From the NCBI GenBank assembly GCA_017459605.1, contig JAFUCQ010000011.1:1-59572 (forward strand): DNA of 59,572 bases. Direction: 5' to 3'. This stretch comes from Atopobiaceae bacterium (GTDB lineage Bacteria; Actinomycetota; Coriobacteriia; Coriobacteriales; Atopobiaceae). The notes beneath the pieces are model-generated. The model was not told where the DNA came from, did not search any database, and worked only from the letters and a program-made list of their open reading frames with translations. Shown piece after piece: positions 18,176 to 27,612 of the stretch; the first letter of the stretch is position 1; every line of letters starts with the position of its first letter. The translations under genes and the position numbers were made by a program.

Positions 18176-20984
18176 CACCAACACTGCCGAGAAGCCCGCT
18201 GCCTCAGAGGAAGGATTTGGGGCTGCTGGGATATCGCCTGCCGAGAAGCCCACTGCCACGAAAGCCGCATCCAAGGCTGCCACGAAAGCTGCATCCGTGA
18301 CACCGAGCATCCCAAACTACCCCCGTTGCGTTCGCATCAAAGACGACCACCTCGCTCGTGTACTCGCAGGTACAGAGTTTCTCCTGTTTGACGGAGCCAT
18401 GGGAACCCAGCTGCAAGAGGCAGGTCTTGAGGCAGGAGAGCTTCCTGAGCTCCTGTGCCTCACCGAACCCGAGAAAATCACCCAGATTCACGAGCGCTAC
18501 GTCACCGCTGGAAGCGAGGTTGTGACCACCAACACCTTTGGAGCAAACGCAAAAAAGCTTGGTTCTGCTGCCACCGTTGAGCAGGTATTCTCGGCAGCAA
18601 TAGCCTGTGCACGGGCAGCTCATCCGCGCTACGTCGCGGCCGATATCGGCCCGACGGGAGCCCTGCTCAGACCACTCGGAACCATGCCCTTCGACGAAGC
18701 GTATGAGCTCTTTGCCCAGCAAGTGCGTGCGGCAGACGCGGCAGGAGCAGACCTCTTTATCATCGAAACCATGGCAGACATCCTTGAAACAAAAGCAGCA
18801 ATCCTTGCTGCCAAGGAAAACTCTGACTTGCCCATTTTTTGCACCATGACCTTTGGCGAGGATGGCAGAAGCTTTCTTGGCACCACACCCGAGCTGGCGG
18901 CAGTAACGCTGAGCGCGCTGGGCGTAGATGTTGTGGGCATCAACTGCTCGCTTGGTCCGGCAGACGTAGCGCCTCTTGTGGCACGTATGACAGAGTGGGC
19001 GAGCTGTCCGGTTATGGCGCAGGCAAATGCGGGACTTCCCAGTGTGGTTGACGGCAAAACCGTTTACAGCATTGGACCTGATGAGTATTGCCAAGCGCTC
19101 GTTCCCATGCTTGACGCGGGAGTGACCATTCTTGGTGGCTGCTGTGGCACCAGCCCGACATACATTGCTGGTGAGCGATCCTTGCTCGACTCACGTCAAC
19201 CCGCAGCGCGGGCGCCTCACAACATGCTTACGACTACTAGCGCCCAAGAACTCTTTTCTCTGGCGGCAGGCGAGGTGGGAATCATCGGCGAGCGCATCAA
19301 CCCCACAGGAAAGCCGCGCCTCAAAGAAGCCCTCAAGACAGGCAATTTTGACTACGTAATGGGCGAGGCAATTTCGCAGGTAAAAGCAGGTGCGCAGGTG
19401 CTCGATGTCAATGCCGGTCTTCCCGAGATAGACGAACAAGCGACACTTGTTCGCTTAGTCGAAGACCTTCAGGGCATCACCACCAAGCCGCTGCAAATCG
19501 ACTCCGCTGACCCCAAAGCAATCGAGGCTGCGGTTCGCATATATCCTGGAAAACCTATTATCAACTCGGTAAACGCCAAGGACAGCTCGCTCAAAACTAT
19601 CATCCCCATCGCCAAGCACTATGGATGTGCGCTCGTGGGTCTTTGCTTGGGCGATGCTGGCATTCCAGATACGGCTGAGGGCCGCTTTGAGCTGGCACAA
19701 CGCATCGTCTATGCCTGCGATGAGGCTGGAATTGCCCGCCAAGACATACTGATAGATTGCCTTACCATGGCGGTGTCGACCGACCAACAGGCGCCACGCA
19801 TTGTGCTCGACACCATCAAGCTGGTGAAAAGCCGCCTTGAAGGTGTGCGTTGCGTGCTCGGTGTCTCTAACGTAAGCTTTGGCCTGCCTTACCGAGACCT
19901 ACTTAACGCTACGTTTTTGGTGGCTGCCTTCGAGGCGGGCCTTGACATGGCCATCATGAATCCACTTTCGCAGCGCTTCATGGATGCGGTGGATGCGTGG
20001 CGCGTTTTCAATGGTGATGACGAGCGATCGACTCACTATATCGAGGCAAATGCAAACAGAAGCGACACAGTGTCGCCTGTGTCTGGCGCCACGGATGCTG
20101 GAGGCAAAAAGTCTGCAGCTGCCGAGACAAACGGGCTGTCTCCAGACCGCGAACCGACGGCAGAATCTGCGGGTACATCCACTTCTGGCGGTGTATTGAG
20201 TCCAGCCGAGGCAATCCGCGAAAACATTATCGCAGGGCGAAAGGAGCCCGTTGCTCGTGCGGTGGCTGAGCTGCTTGCAAGCGCGGCCGACTCCGCCGCC
20301 TCGGACGCTAGTGCCTCAACCGCCGTCGACGCCAGCGACTCTGCCAGCGACTCTGCCAGCGACCCGGATGCCAGCGACCCGGCTGCCAGCGACCCGGATG
20401 CCAGCGCCCCAACCGCCAGCGACCCCACCGCCAGCGACCCGGACACCACCGCCCCTCTCACCATCATCGACGAGATGCTCATTCCCGCCCTCGACGAAGT
20501 GGGCGACCTCTTCGAAAAGGGTCGGTTCTTCTTACCGCAGCTCATGGCATCAGCCGAAGCCGCCAAAGCGGGATTTGAGGTCATCCGCCAAAACAGCACA
20601 GCAGACAGCCTTGCCCAAAAGGAGCATATCGCACTTGCTACCGTCAAAGGTGATATCCACGATATTGGTAAGAACATCGTTAAGATGCTCCTTGAAAACT
20701 ATGGCTACCAAGTCCATGACCTTGGTCGAGACGTCGATCCACAGGTCGTTGTCAACGAGGTTGTTGCCCACAACATAAAGCTCGCGGGTCTCTCGGCACT
20801 CATGACCACAACCGTTCCTGCTATGGCAGAGACCATCGAGCTCTTGCGCGAGCAGGCTCCGTGGTGCAAGGTCATGGTGGGTGGTGCGGTGCTCAATCCC
20901 GAGTATGCTGAGCTTGTGGGTGCGGACTTCTACGCAAAAGACGCAAACGAGTCAGCTAAGATTGCTGCAGAGGTGCTCGGCTAA
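18168..20984 (+). CDS. metH: Cobalamin-dependent methionine synthase MetH without activation domain
   Basis: The GTG at 18168, preceded by AAGGA, gives 938 residues; upstream in-frame codons lie inside the previous gene. Domain order: Ala/Lys-rich leader (1-45), homocysteine-binding barrel with zinc ligands Cys260, Cys325 and Cys326, pterin-binding barrel (about 365-610; GERINPTGKPR, LDVNAGLPEID), B12 cap and B12-binding domain with D829-x-H831-x-x-G (GDIHDIGKN), where the His is the lower cobalt ligand. The activation domain is absent and supplied by the overlapping upstream gene. Within the helical cap, residues about 705-763 are a Ser/Ala/Asp/Pro repeat (ASDPD units), and another low-complexity run precedes the cap at about 630-670. 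The enzyme methylates homocysteine to methionine using methyl-THF from MetF. Confidence 0.93.
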   Translation: MDNTNTAEKPAASEEGFGAAGISPAEKPTATKAASKAATKAASVTPSIPNYPRCVRIKDDHLARVLAGTEFLLFDGAMGTQLQEAGLEAGELPELLCLTEPEKITQIHERYVTAGSEVVTTNTFGANAKKLGSAATVEQVFSAAIACARAAHPRYVAADIGPTGALLRPLGTMPFDEAYELFAQQVRAADAAGADLFIIETMADILETKAAILAAKENSDLPIFCTMTFGEDGRSFLGTTPELAAVTLSALGVDVVGINCSLGPADVAPLVARMTEWASCPVMAQANAGLPSVVDGKTVYSIGPDEYCQALVPMLDAGVTILGGCCGTSPTYIAGERSLLDSRQPAARAPHNMLTTTSAQELFSLAAGEVGIIGERINPTGKPRLKEALKTGNFDYVMGEAISQVKAGAQVLDVNAGLPEIDEQATLVRLVEDLQGITTKPLQIDSADPKAIEAAVRIYPGKPIINSVNAKDSSLKTIIPIAKHYGCALVGLCLGDAGIPDTAEGRFELAQRIVYACDEAGIARQDILIDCLTMAVSTDQQAPRIVLDTIKLVKSRLEGVRCVLGVSNVSFGLPYRDLLNATFLVAAFEAGLDMAIMNPLSQRFMDAVDAWRVFNGDDERSTHYIEANANRSDTVSPVSGATDAGGKKSAAAETNGLSPDREPTAESAGTSTSGGVLSPAEAIRENIIAGRKEPVARAVAELLASAADSAASDASASTAVDASDSASDSASDPDASDPAASDPDASAPTASDPTASDPDTTAPLTIIDEMLIPALDEVGDLFEKGRFFLPQLMASAEAAKAGFEVIRQNSTADSLAQKEHIALATVKGDIHDIGKNIVKMLLENYGYQVHDLGRDVDPQVVVNEVVAHNIKLAGLSALMTTTVPAMAETIELLREQAPWCKVMVGGAVLNPEYAELVGADFYAKDANESAKIAAEVLG

Positions 20985-21045
20985 TCAGGGGTGACTTGCT
21001 GAGTATGTGCGGGAACAGTACAAACAAACAACGAATCGAGGGATC

Positions 21046-22761
21046 ATGACCAACAACGCAAGTAGCAGCACGTCTGCCATAACGCCAGCTCACGATGTCA
21101 GCAAGCTTCCAGCGTGGACTGAGCTCAAAGAGCACCATGCGCGTCTTACAAACTCCGGTGAGCAGCTCAAAGACTGGTTTGCAAGCGACCCAAACCGCAC
21201 GAATGCCTTCACGCGTGAGGCAGGCAATCTCTACGTTGACCTCTCCAAAAACTTTGTAACGAGCGAGACCCTCGACCTGCTCATCAAGCTCGCTCGCGAG
21301 TGCGGTCTTGAACAACGCCGCGACGCTATGCTCTCTGGCGAGCATATCAACACCACCGAAGACCGCGCTGTTTTGCATACTGCGCTTCGCCTTCCTGCGT
21401 CTGAGGCAGGTTCTCTTGTGGTAGACGGCCAAGATGTTGTGGCAGACGTACACGAGGTGCTCAGCCGCATGTATGCCTTTGCCGAGCGTGTTCGTAGTGG
21501 CGCATGGACGGGTGTTTCGGGCAAGTCCATCGAGCGCGTTGTGTCTATTGGTATTGGTGGTTCCGACCTTGGCCCCGTGATGATTTACGAGGCGCTCAAG
21601 CCATACAGAACTGGTCCAGAATGCCGCTATGTATCGAACATCGACCCCAATGACCTCGCAGAAAAACTCAGCGGAGCAGATCCTGAGACCACCCTGTTTG
21701 TTGTGGTCTCCAAGACTTTTACCACGCTTGAGACCATGGTCAATGCCCGCAGCGCTCGCGCGTGGCTGCTCGACCAGCTGCAGGACAAAGGTATTATCGA
21801 CGGCTCAGATGCCAACATCGCCGAGGCAATTAAGCGACACTTTGTCGCCGTATCAACCAACCTCGACCTTGTCAGTGAGTTTGGTATCAATCCCGAGAAT
21901 GCGTTTGGTTTTTGGAGCTGGGTGGGAGGGCGCTACAGCACCGACTCCGCCGTGGGTCTCTCGCTCATCATCTCGCTCGGTCCCGATGTCTTTACCCAGC
22001 TACTCGACGGCTTTCACGCTATGGACAAGCACTTTGCAAGCGCTCCGCTCAACCAAAACATTCCGATTCTCATGGGCCTCATCAATGTGTGGTACAACAA
22101 CTTCTGCGGCTATGCCACGCACGCCGTGTTGCCCTATAACCAGTACATGCACCGTTTTCCGGCATATCTCCAGCAGCTCACGATGGAGTCAAACGGCAAG
22201 GGCGTTCGCTGGGATGGGACAGCGGTAAGCTGCAACACGGGCGAGATATTCTGGGGTGAGCCGGGAACCAACGGACAGCACGCGTTTTACCAGCTCATTC
22301 ACCAAGGAACCCGCGTTGTGCCCTGCGATTTTATTGCGTTTGTGAACACCGCTCATCCCACGCAAGATGGCGAGCAGGACATCCACGAGCTCTTCTTGTC
22401 TAACTTCCTTGCACAAACCAAGGCGCTCGCCTTTGGCAAAACAGCAGATGAGGTTCGGGCAGAAGGCACAGCTGAGTCCATTGTTCCTGCGCGCGTGTTT
22501 GAGGGCAACCGTCCAACGACCTCGATATTTGCACCCCAACTCGATGCTCATACGCTCGGCGAGCTCATTGCGCTCTACGAGCACATTACCTTTGTCGAGG
22601 GAGCCGTGTGGGGGATTGACTCTTACGACCAGTGGGGAGTTGAGCTTGGAAAACAGCTGGCTCAGCAAATCGCCCCGGCATTCCATGACGACACAGCCCT
22701 TGCCGAGCAGGACAGCTCAACCCAAGCGCTTATCGCCTACTATCGCAAACACCGCCGATAA
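21046..22761 (+). CDS. pgi: Glucose-6-phosphate isomerase
   Basis: A 571-residue phosphoglucose isomerase, starting at the ATG at 21046 (CGAGGG upstream). The in-frame GTG at 21007 would add 13 unlikely residues. Signatures are clear: [40 protein letters not shown], and [25 protein letters not shown] carrying the second family signature. It interconverts glucose-6-phosphate and fructose-6-phosphate in the cytoplasm. It lies 61 bases after metH and may be co-transcribed, although no functional link is apparent. The length matches the long bacterial type (E. coli 549 residues). Confidence 0.96.
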   Translation: MTNNASSSTSAITPAHDVSKLPAWTELKEHHARLTNSGEQLKDWFASDPNRTNAFTREAGNLYVDLSKNFVTSETLDLLIKLARECGLEQRRDAMLSGEHINTTEDRAVLHTALRLPASEAGSLVVDGQDVVADVHEVLSRMYAFAERVRSGAWTGVSGKSIERVVSIGIGGSDLGPVMIYEALKPYRTGPECRYVSNIDPNDLAEKLSGADPETTLFVVVSKTFTTLETMVNARSARAWLLDQLQDKGIIDGSDANIAEAIKRHFVAVSTNLDLVSEFGINPENAFGFWSWVGGRYSTDSAVGLSLIISLGPDVFTQLLDGFHAMDKHFASAPLNQNIPILMGLINVWYNNFCGYATHAVLPYNQYMHRFPAYLQQLTMESNGKGVRWDGTAVSCNTGEIFWGEPGTNGQHAFYQLIHQGTRVVPCDFIAFVNTAHPTQDGEQDIHELFLSNFLAQTKALAFGKTADEVRAEGTAESIVPARVFEGNRPTTSIFAPQLDAHTLGELIALYEHITFVEGAVWGIDSYDQWGVELGKQLAQQIAPAFHDDTALAEQDSSTQALIAYYRKHRR

Positions 22762-22785
22762 CGAGCATGCCTAGCAGACAACAAT

Positions 22786-22813
22786 CCACAACACGCCCAG
22801 CGTGTGTTGTGTG
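22786..22813 (+). terminator. Hairpin downstream of pgi
   Basis: CACAACACGC pairs with GCGTGTGTTGTG with a small bulge. No T-run follows, so strength is uncertain. Confidence 0.45.
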
Positions 22814-22862
22814 ATGCCTGCGAATCATATCTCTCGCCAGAATGCTGAGATGACTGCGAATC

Positions 22863-23118
22863 ATACACATTGAACAGGTTATTCGTACTCGAATTTTTGG
22901 GCAACGAATAATCGCCCAAGGGTGCATACTTCTATTCCACACGAGAATGCCGAGACGACCGCAAACCATACACTTTGCACACACTATTCGTACTCGAAAA
23001 AAATTTGTCCGAATAAATGCAAAAATGTGCATGGACTGCACAAATCAAAGTATACACATTTAACTAACTATTCGGACAATTGAAACCGAAAACTCGAATA
23101 ATGACCAAAGAGTGTATA
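22863..23118. promoter_or_regulatory. Three ~66-bp dyad units (candidate operator/iteron array)
   Basis: Three units, at 22863-22928, 22968-23033 and 23052-23118, share one plan. The left arm reads ATACACnTT...TATTCG, a 19-20-base spacer follows (TACTCGAA-starting in the first two), and the right arm is its inverse, CGAATAAT...GTGCAT or GTGTAT. The outer (ATACAC/GTGTAT) and inner (TATTCG/CGAATA) hexamers are best conserved. Units 1 and 2 are also preceded by a related ~25-base block. This suggests binding sites for a dimeric DNA-binding protein or a recombinase, upstream of the CapA gene. No matching protein can be assigned. Confidence 0.6.
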
Positions 23119-23205
23119 GTTGGTCCTCCGATGATAATCACAGCGCAACTGAATTGCCCGCAATTAAGGCTCATGTTGCGAGCAGTTGAACATGCATACC
23201 TTTGT

Positions 23206-23297
23206 CAGCTCTTCCCGTATACCCTCAGCAGCTCTCCCCGTATGCCTTCGGCAGCTTCTCTCGTACACTCGCACAGCTCTCGATTGTATGCAGCCCA
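23206..23297. repeat. Four imperfect 22-23-bp direct repeats
   Basis: Units starting CAGCTCTTCCCGTATAC, CAGCTCTCCCCGTATGC, CAGCTTCTCTCGTACAC and CAGCTCTCGATTGTATG recur with period 23, 23 and 22. They lie between the dyad array and the CapA start and do not form a supported reading frame. Confidence 0.55.
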
Positions 23298-23425
23298 GAG
23301 AGTCCGGCGATGGATGGCTTCCATACGTTACATCTCACGTAAAAATCGGAGATATACCACCACTTTATCTCGCCAGCGCGGCGCATTTGGGGTAATGTTG
23401 TGCTACCTGTGAAAAGGGGGAAACC

Positions 23426-25627
23426 GTGGATCAATCAAACAATAGACAACGTTCTCAACGTCCAAATTCAACGCTCACCGAGCAGGAGCGCCGCGAAGCT
23501 CGAGAGAGGCGTGCGCGTGAACGGGCAGCACGCCGAGCAGCAGAAGAAGCTGCTGTCAACGACACCGTTGCTCGCGATGAGTTCGGCGAGGCAGAATACC
23601 TTTCCGAAGATGTTGACACGTTTACAGATAATCAGCCTGTTGCGTACGACAATCAGCCCGTCGAATACAACAATCAGCCCGTCGAGTACGATGACCAGCC
23701 CATCGAGTACGACGGCCAGCCCATCGAGTACCTCGACGACGAGCTTGTCGACTATAACGACCAATCCAGCGAGTACCTCGACGACGAGCTTGTCGACTAT
23801 AACGACCAATCCAGCGAGTACCTCGACGACGAGCTTGTCGACTACAACGACCAATTCGGCGAGTATGACGAATACTACGATGACGAGCTGAGCGAAAACA
23901 CCAGCGACGTCTATGAGGAAGTCTCGCATAAAGGTTTCGAGACCTATGATTCACCAACAAGCAGCTCGTTGGCCGAACGCACCCGTCGTCTCAATGAGCG
24001 CTCGCGCCGCACGAACGGCACGGGACGAGCCAACGGCACCAATCGTGCCAACCGCATAAGCGGCTCAAACGGACCAAGCCAAGAGTTCCCGCTCTCATCG
24101 GTTCTCATTGGAGCCGGTGTTGTGCTCTTAGGTCTTCTGCTTGCCATCTGGCTTTTGTCCTCACTCCTCAGGGGTTGCTCAGGACCAGCCGATTCAACTG
24201 CCCCCGTAGTGAGCGCAACCGAAGCCTCCCAATCAAGCACAGAAGGCCAAGCAGAAGGTCAAACTGATGGGCAAACAGACGGGCAGACCACCAGCTCAGA
24301 GACCACAACCACGAGCTCTCAGGTGCCCACCAAGAGCCTAAATCTGGGAACCACAAGCACTTCGAGTAACCGCTTTAGCCTTGTTGCCGCAGGCGACAAC
24401 GTTATTGGCAACTACCTCCTGCAAATGGGCGACCGCGAAGGCGGCTCAGCAGACGACGGTGTCTACGATTTCTCTGGTCTTTACAGCAACATCAAGTCGT
24501 TTGTGAGCAAGTTCGATGCCGCTCTCATCAACCAAGAGACGGTTCTGGGCGGTTCGAGCTTCGACTACGCGGGCTATCCGGTGTACAACACCCCCGACGC
24601 AATCGCCGACGCCATCTCAAAGGCTGGCTTCAACGTGGTCAACATCAACTCCAATCACCTCTTTGACATGGGCAAAGAGGGCGTCGAGCAGGCTCAAAAG
24701 ACTTGGGCGAGCTACAGCGATTTGCTCACCATTGGTTCGTACGAGTCGCAAACAGACCGCGAGACAGTGCGTGTCGTTGAGGCTAACGGCATCAAGGTTG
24801 CGTTCCTGTCCTACTGCTACGGACAAGATGCCGCAACGGATACAGACTCATCAAGCTCCAACGAGAGTTCTTCGACAAGCTCGTCGTCGAGCTCATCGAA
24901 ATCAAACGACTATTACACGGCTGACTTCGATGAAGATGCCATCAAAGATGACGTCGCCCGTGCAAAGAAGGCTGCCGACGCGGTGGTTGTCTACATGCAC
25001 TGGGGAACCGAGTACGAGGGCGAGGTAACTTCGCAGCAGCGCCACTTTGCCCAGCTCTGCGCCGACGAAGGTGTCGACGTTGTCATCGGCAGCAACGCCC
25101 ACGTGGTACAACCTATCGAGTGGATCACCGCAACTGGCGGCAAGAAGATGCTGTGCGCTTACGGCATTGGCGACTTCATCACAGCTGGCGCCTTTGGCAC
25201 CGACGGTTTAGCTTCAGGTATGCTGAGCCTCGAGTTTGTGCGCGAGCCGGGCGGCTCCGACGTGACTGTCCAAAAGGTGGTGTGGCATCCGATTGTCGAG
25301 CACTGGGAAAACGAGAGCGACACCGTCTACCTCATGAAAGACTACACCGAGAGTATGGCTGCAAATAACGTTTTGCTCGGTGGCAACGGCACCGATGCCC
25401 TCTACGAGCTGAGTGTTGCACGCGTGGGCAGCGATGTCGAAATTGACATGGCTGTCGAGACGGTGAGTGACGAAACCACGTACGACACTGATGACGAGAC
25501 CAGCGATGAGAGCTCGGAAGAAGACAGTGAATCTAGCTCCGAAGAGAGCGAAGCGAGCTATGATTCCGAGACAAGCGAGGCAACAGACACCGAGCAGACC
25601 TCAGCCGAGGAGAGCGAAGCGAACTAA
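23426..25627 (+). CDS. CapA-family (PGA_cap) membrane protein with repeat-rich cytoplasmic tail
   Basis: A 733-residue protein starting at GTG 23426 with AAGGGGG upstream. Residues 1-50 are highly charged (RRARERAARRA). Residues 65-160 are tandem acidic repeats (NQPVEY and LDDELVDYNDQSSEY units). A membrane helix spans about 228-252 and ends at Cys. After a Thr/Ser/Gln linker comes a CapA/PgsA-type metallophosphoesterase-like domain (about 312-680): VAAGDNVIGN, INQETVLGG, NINSNHLFD, VYMHWGTEYE, IGSNAHVVQP, YGIGDFITAG. A Ser-rich insert sits within it, and the C-terminus is Ser/Glu-rich. CapA homologues take part in poly-gamma-glutamate capsule assembly, but capB/capC are not nearby, so the substrate is unknown. 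Multiple repeats upstream may regulate it. Confidence 0.85.
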   Translation: MDQSNNRQRSQRPNSTLTEQERREARERRARERAARRAAEEAAVNDTVARDEFGEAEYLSEDVDTFTDNQPVAYDNQPVEYNNQPVEYDDQPIEYDGQPIEYLDDELVDYNDQSSEYLDDELVDYNDQSSEYLDDELVDYNDQFGEYDEYYDDELSENTSDVYEEVSHKGFETYDSPTSSSLAERTRRLNERSRRTNGTGRANGTNRANRISGSNGPSQEFPLSSVLIGAGVVLLGLLLAIWLLSSLLRGCSGPADSTAPVVSATEASQSSTEGQAEGQTDGQTDGQTTSSETTTTSSQVPTKSLNLGTTSTSSNRFSLVAAGDNVIGNYLLQMGDREGGSADDGVYDFSGLYSNIKSFVSKFDAALINQETVLGGSSFDYAGYPVYNTPDAIADAISKAGFNVVNINSNHLFDMGKEGVEQAQKTWASYSDLLTIGSYESQTDRETVRVVEANGIKVAFLSYCYGQDAATDTDSSSSNESSSTSSSSSSSKSNDYYTADFDEDAIKDDVARAKKAADAVVVYMHWGTEYEGEVTSQQRHFAQLCADEGVDVVIGSNAHVVQPIEWITATGGKKMLCAYGIGDFITAGAFGTDGLASGMLSLEFVREPGGSDVTVQKVVWHPIVEHWENESDTVYLMKDYTESMAANNVLLGGNGTDALYELSVARVGSDVEIDMAVETVSDETTYDTDDETSDESSEEDSESSSEESEASYDSETSEATDTEQTSAEESEAN

Positions 25628-25861
25628 CCTTACAGCTGTACCGCCCAAGGTACGCGCCGCTACTCGGCACCCGACTAGCTCACCACAGCTCACAGCTCAA
25701 GCTTATGAAGCTGTTTTGGTGGCTTAGTGTAGGAAATTTGATGGCGCTGTGATCTGCGGACGTTTGCCCGAGATATGATGCCGTTTGTCCCCGCCGGCGA
25801 CTCAAAGAGTCCCAAAAGGGATACAAAGATAGTGGTCGTCTCGTCTTCCCCTTCCTGACGA

Positions 25862-25968
25862 TTGGCGGCCTGGTTGGAACTGCCAACGCGACAGACTCGG
25901 AGCGTTGGAGCGGATGTAGTCCGCCAAACGACTGCGGCTTTCGGCACCCCGATGGCCGCAGTCGTTTT
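25862..25968 (+). ncRNA. Candidate structured RNA or leader ending in a strong terminator
   Basis: GGCGG (25864-25868) can pair with CCGCC (25921-25925), enclosing CCAACGC/GCGTTGG (25883-25908). CCAAC (25883-25887) can instead pair with GTTGG at 25873-25877, giving two mutually exclusive folds. A perfect 11-base terminator stem (25928-25938 with 25955-25965) and TTTT follow. Small hairpins at 25799-25820 (GACTC/GAGTC and CCC/GGG) may extend it 5'. I do not recognise the family. It could be a stand-alone RNA or a termination-controlled leader of the MFS gene 154 bases downstream. Confidence 0.4.
25928..25968 (+). terminator. Strong rho-independent terminator
   Basis: ACGACTGCGGC pairs perfectly with GCCGCAGTCGT across a 16-base loop, followed by TTTTG. 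It ends the capA transcript, the candidate RNA, or both. Confidence 0.8.
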
Positions 25969-26016
25969 GTCATTCTTGCGAAGTGGTGCAAAGCACAATC
26001 TCCCAAATTCGAACTT

Positions 26017-26025
26017 TGATACAAT
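26017..26025 (+). promoter_or_regulatory. Extended -10 candidate for the MFS gene
   Basis: TGATACAAT fits an extended -10 (TGnTAnAAT). No -35 is obvious. It lies 97 bases before the MFS start, upstream of a terminator-like hairpin. Confidence 0.35.
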
Positions 26026-26052
26026 CGTTTCAAGTCGAGTAGCGGAAAGCTC

Positions 26053-26087
26053 AACGCGTAAATCCAGGCTTGGGTTTGCGCGTTTTT
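26053..26087 (+). terminator. Terminator-like hairpin in the MFS leader
   Basis: AACGCGTAAATCC pairs with GGGTTTGCGCGTT (13 pairs with two G-T pairs) around a six-base loop, followed by TTTTT. It sits between the only -10-like element and the MFS start, as an attenuator would. Confidence 0.6.
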
Positions 26088-26121
26088 GCGCTCATCTAAG
26101 CCTTGAAAGATTGAGAGGTTC

Positions 26122-27450
26122 ATGATGAGCAGCCCCGAGAAAACTCCCGCACAGAATGCCGCACAAAGCTCCGAGAAAACCCCCGCACAGAATGCCGTCC
26201 AAAGTCTCGAGAAAACTCCCGCACAGCCCTCCGTCCAACGCGCAACACATGGCTCAGTTGCGAGTGCCGCACGCAGCACGCAGCCGGCCAAGCACGTGCA
26301 GCTCTGGTCGAAGAATTTCACTCTCGTCATCATCATTAACCTGCTGGTCTTTACCAACCACCTGATGAATCTCTCCACCTTCCCGTTCTACGTTGAGAGT
26401 TTGGGGGGAACAGAAGCCCTCGCAGGAGCTGCTGCCACGATATTCTCGTTTGTGGCCGTGCTCTGCAGACCATTCATTGGCTGGATGCTCGATCGTGGTA
26501 AGCGTCGCGCAATTCTCATCGTTGGTCTCATTGGTTTGACGCTTGCACCTCTGGGCTATCTCTTCATGTCCGTGCTTTTTGCGGTGGTCGCGTTTAGGAT
26601 GCTCCACGGCGCGTCACTTGCTTGCTCCAATACCACAACGGCAACCATCGCATCCGATGTCATCCCAAAGCCCCGTTTTGCAGAAGGTATGGGCTTGTTT
26701 GGTATGGCAACCGCGCTTGCAACTGCCGCAGCGCCAGCCCTTGGTCTTTGGCTCATGAGTGCACTTGGCTTTCCAGCGCTTTTTGCGGTTGCAGCAGGGT
26801 GCGCGGTGCTCGCGATTGTTTTGTTCATGCTCATGAACCCACCCCACATCGAAGGCACAAAAAAGCCCCTCGACTTCAAAGCCCTGTTCAATGCCGACGC
26901 TCTTCCAGCATCTGCCATCATGCTGGTATTTATGCTTACCTTTGGTGCGCTCGAAAATTTTCTTGCTATCTTTGCCGCCAACAACAATCTTCCTTCTGGC
27001 GGCTTATTCTTTGCCGTGATGGCTGTGATGCTCCTGCTTGTGCGTGTCTTTTTGGGCAAGCTCGTTGACCAGCGCGGCGAGGCAGTCTTTGTCTATACCT
27101 GTAATGCCGCTATGCTTGTTGCTTTTTTGCTGCTGGCGTTTGTGCCCAATACAGTGACGTTTTTTGTTGCAGCAATTCTGGCGGGCTACGGCTTTGGTGG
27201 ACTTGAGCCCGCGCTTCAGTCGATGGCGGTGCATACGGCATCTGAGGAGAGTCGTGGGTCTGCCAACTCAACCTTTCTCTGTGCCTACGATATTGGCATC
27301 GGTTTAGGTGGTGGCATTGCAGGTGTTCTTATCTCGAGCTTAGGCTACTCACAGATGTTCACCATCCTGTCGCTTGCCTGCATCGCGAGTGTTGTGCTGT
27401 ATATAGCATGGGGCCGCCATCATCCGTCAAGCTTTACCTACAAGGGATAA
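26122..27450 (+). CDS. MFS transporter with tandem-repeat N-terminus
   Basis: A 442-residue major facilitator protein with about 12 hydrophobic segments beginning near residue 65. Family features include the loop GWMLDRGKRRAI after the second helix (GxxxDRxGRR-type motif A) and its degenerate echo GKLVDQRGEA in the second half. The charged N-terminal ~50 residues carry three copies of a 12-13-residue EKTPAQNA unit, rare for this family. The start at 26122 (an ATGATG pair) follows GAGAGG. Substrate is unknown; the closest feel is drug or sugar efflux. A hairpin with a T-run lies in its leader, so expression may be attenuated. Confidence 0.85.
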   Translation: MMSSPEKTPAQNAAQSSEKTPAQNAVQSLEKTPAQPSVQRATHGSVASAARSTQPAKHVQLWSKNFTLVIIINLLVFTNHLMNLSTFPFYVESLGGTEALAGAAATIFSFVAVLCRPFIGWMLDRGKRRAILIVGLIGLTLAPLGYLFMSVLFAVVAFRMLHGASLACSNTTTATIASDVIPKPRFAEGMGLFGMATALATAAAPALGLWLMSALGFPALFAVAAGCAVLAIVLFMLMNPPHIEGTKKPLDFKALFNADALPASAIMLVFMLTFGALENFLAIFAANNNLPSGGLFFAVMAVMLLLVRVFLGKLVDQRGEAVFVYTCNAAMLVAFLLLAFVPNTVTFFVAAILAGYGFGGLEPALQSMAVHTASEESRGSANSTFLCAYDIGIGLGGGIAGVLISSLGYSQMFTILSLACIASVVLYIAWGRHHPSSFTYKG

Positions 27451-27597
27451 TTCTCGCCGGTGGCTTGGAACCCAAAAGCGGCTCACTTCTCCTGATAATA
27501 GCTCGGACAACTGGCGATTGTCATGCTTACTTCCACAAATAGGCTCTCATCAAGCGCTCATGCCAAAACAAATAGGTGCACGCCAAGCCTTCAAATA
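27451..27597. other. Intergenic, nothing recognised
   Basis: The gap between the MFS gene and the 200-bp inverted-repeat element. No gene or clear signal is seen. Confidence 0.3.
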
Positions 27598-27612
27598 GTC
27601 CCTTAATAAGTT

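Noticed and set aside
23206-23297. CRISPR array
   Set aside because: Repeats are imperfect and have no spacer segments.
25871-25895. T-box leader (GGTTGGAACTGCC resembles the T-box core)
   Set aside because: The conserved GGTGGNACCGCG is not matched, no specifier stem I was found, and the downstream gene is an MFS transporter.
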